Positions 6,319-7,015 of a stretch of 7,015 nt of DNA are shown here, in pieces. The notes under the pieces were generated by a model, which saw nothing but the letters and a program-made list of their open reading frames with translations, searched no databases and was not told where the DNA came from. How positions within the stretch are numbered: the first letter of the stretch is position 1; every line of letters begins with the position of its first letter. The stretch comes from CAYSBA01 sp964429075 [NCBI: uncultured bacterium] (lineage in GTDB: Bacteria > CAYSBA01), in the NCBI GenBank assembly GCA_964429075.1, contig CAYSBA010000063.1, positions 1 through 7,015 on the forward strand, read 5' to 3'. A program made the translations under genes and the position numbers.

Positions 6319-6981
6319 ATGGAAATAGTGGGTATATGGATAGCTGCAATCTTGACCTTTTGTATATTTAGTTTTTTATACAAGGATAACCCACTTTACA
6401 AATTTGCAGAACATCTTTTTGTAGGGGTTTCTGCAGGCTACTGGCTTGCATATTCATACTGGAATTCCTTCCATCCCAACCTTGTCAAAAAGATATATAT
6501 CCCATTTTATAGACCCGATGGTGATGTATGGTTATGGATTGCATTTATCCTTACATTGATGATGTTTACAAAACTAATACCCAACATCTCCTGGATGAGT
6601 AGATGGACCCTTGCATTCATTATTGGTGCAAGCTCTGGAATGAACCTCGTAACATACTTTAAAACAGATACACTTATGCAGGTCACCCATACTATCGTAC
6701 CATTAATCGTCAAAAAAGGTGGCCAAATCGATATCGCTGCCTCTTTGAACAACACAATCCTGTTTATAGGCATATGTACAGGACTGATATACTTCTACTT
6801 TTCCAAGGAACATAAAGGTACCTTTGGCAGGATTGCCAAGATAGGGATCTATTTTCTTATGATTGCCTTTGGTGCTGCATTTGGATACACTGTAATGGCA
6901 AGGATCTCTCTTTTAATTGGTCGTATGCAGTTTTTAATTGATGAATGGTGGGCAAAAGGTGTAATGGGCCTATTCAGTTAA
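6319..6981 (+). CDS. Six-helix integral membrane protein, uncharacterised
   Basis: The 220-residue product has likely helices at about 3-20, 32-48, 69-84, 96-113, 145-161 and 174-193. Two loops look conserved: DNPLYKFAEHLFVGVSAGYW (23-42), rich in aromatic and charged residues, and the closing GYTVMARISLLIGRMQFL (189-206). There is no signal peptide beyond the first helix and no recognised catalytic or transport motif. The start is ATG 6319, 2 bases after the preceding stop, with AAAGAGGT (6307-6314) as a good ribosome binding site. It has the same size and helix count as the product of 4781-5473, and a short shared stretch before the last helix (RIAKIGI here, RAIKIGI there). An ancient duplication is possible but weakly supported. 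It is the last gene seen; the cluster may continue beyond the window. Confidence 0.85.
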   Translation: MEIVGIWIAAILTFCIFSFLYKDNPLYKFAEHLFVGVSAGYWLAYSYWNSFHPNLVKKIYIPFYRPDGDVWLWIAFILTLMMFTKLIPNISWMSRWTLAFIIGASSGMNLVTYFKTDTLMQVTHTIVPLIVKKGGQIDIAASLNNTILFIGICTGLIYFYFSKEHKGTFGRIAKIGIYFLMIAFGAAFGYTVMARISLLIGRMQFLIDEWWAKGVMGLFS

Positions 6982-7015
6982 TCTTCTAAGATCATATTGT
7001 ACCTTACTATAAAAT

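Larger units (their letters stand above)
1..6981 (+). other. Probable single operon: ATPase, barrel/KOW protein and four membrane proteins
   Basis: All eight coding regions run on the + strand. The junctions are a 4-base overlap (132-135) and gaps of 13, 2, 3, 2, 0 and 2 bases. No hairpin followed by a T-run and no convincing promoter falls between genes, and there is no room for one. One transcript starting upstream of the window is the simplest reading. The last two to six genes could in principle also have a promoter inside a coding region, which I cannot exclude by eye. Confidence 0.75.

Noticed and set aside
6982-7015. TACTAT/TATAAA at 7005-7013 as a possible -10 element for a downstream gene
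   Set aside because: No acceptable -35 hexamer sits about 17 bases upstream (the bases there read TCTTCT), and the region is AT-rich, so such matches are expected by chance.
6982-7015. Rho-independent terminator after the last gene
   Set aside because: No GC-rich hairpin followed by a T-run appears in the 34 remaining bases, so the operon may continue.

Overview
The window is one tightly packed, single-strand (+) run of genes from a bacterium. The DNA is moderately AT-rich by eye. Starts are a mix of ATG and TTG, and most have recognisable Shine-Dalgarno sites. I cannot name the phylum from the sequence. The mix of a MutL-type ATPase with uncharacterised membrane proteins is the sort of set I associate with anaerobic or candidate-phylum lineages, but that is an impression and not a placement.

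Layout. Bases 1-135 hold the C-terminal end of an upstream gene. It overlaps by 4 bases a small unrecognised 94-residue protein (132-416). A MutL/GlmL-type ASKHA ATPase follows (430-2247). Next is a 372-residue soluble protein (2250-3368) with lipoyl-like barrel motifs at the N-terminus and a KOW-like C-terminus. Four envelope proteins come after it: a secreted-then-anchored protein with a fibronectin type III domain and a conserved C-terminal domain (3372-4778); a six-helix membrane protein (4781-5473); a protein with one membrane helix at each end around a globular domain (5474-6316); and another six-helix membrane protein (6319-6981). The last 34 bases hold nothing I can support. No gap between genes exceeds 13 bases, and I see no internal promoter or terminator, so the run reads as one operon whose start lies upstream and whose end may lie downstream.

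How the genes may work together. MutL/GlmL proteins are known as ATP-dependent accessory or reactivating factors for adenosylcobalamin-dependent mutases, but no mutase subunit or B12-binding domain is visible here. The two soluble proteins are instead followed by four membrane proteins with abutting or nearly abutting reading frames. My inference is that the ATPase and the barrel/KOW protein are the cytoplasmic part of a membrane complex of unknown function. The globular domains of the 3372-4778 and 5474-6316 products share a short signature before their last membrane helix and may be distant paralogues. The complex as a whole is the most likely candidate here for an undescribed system.
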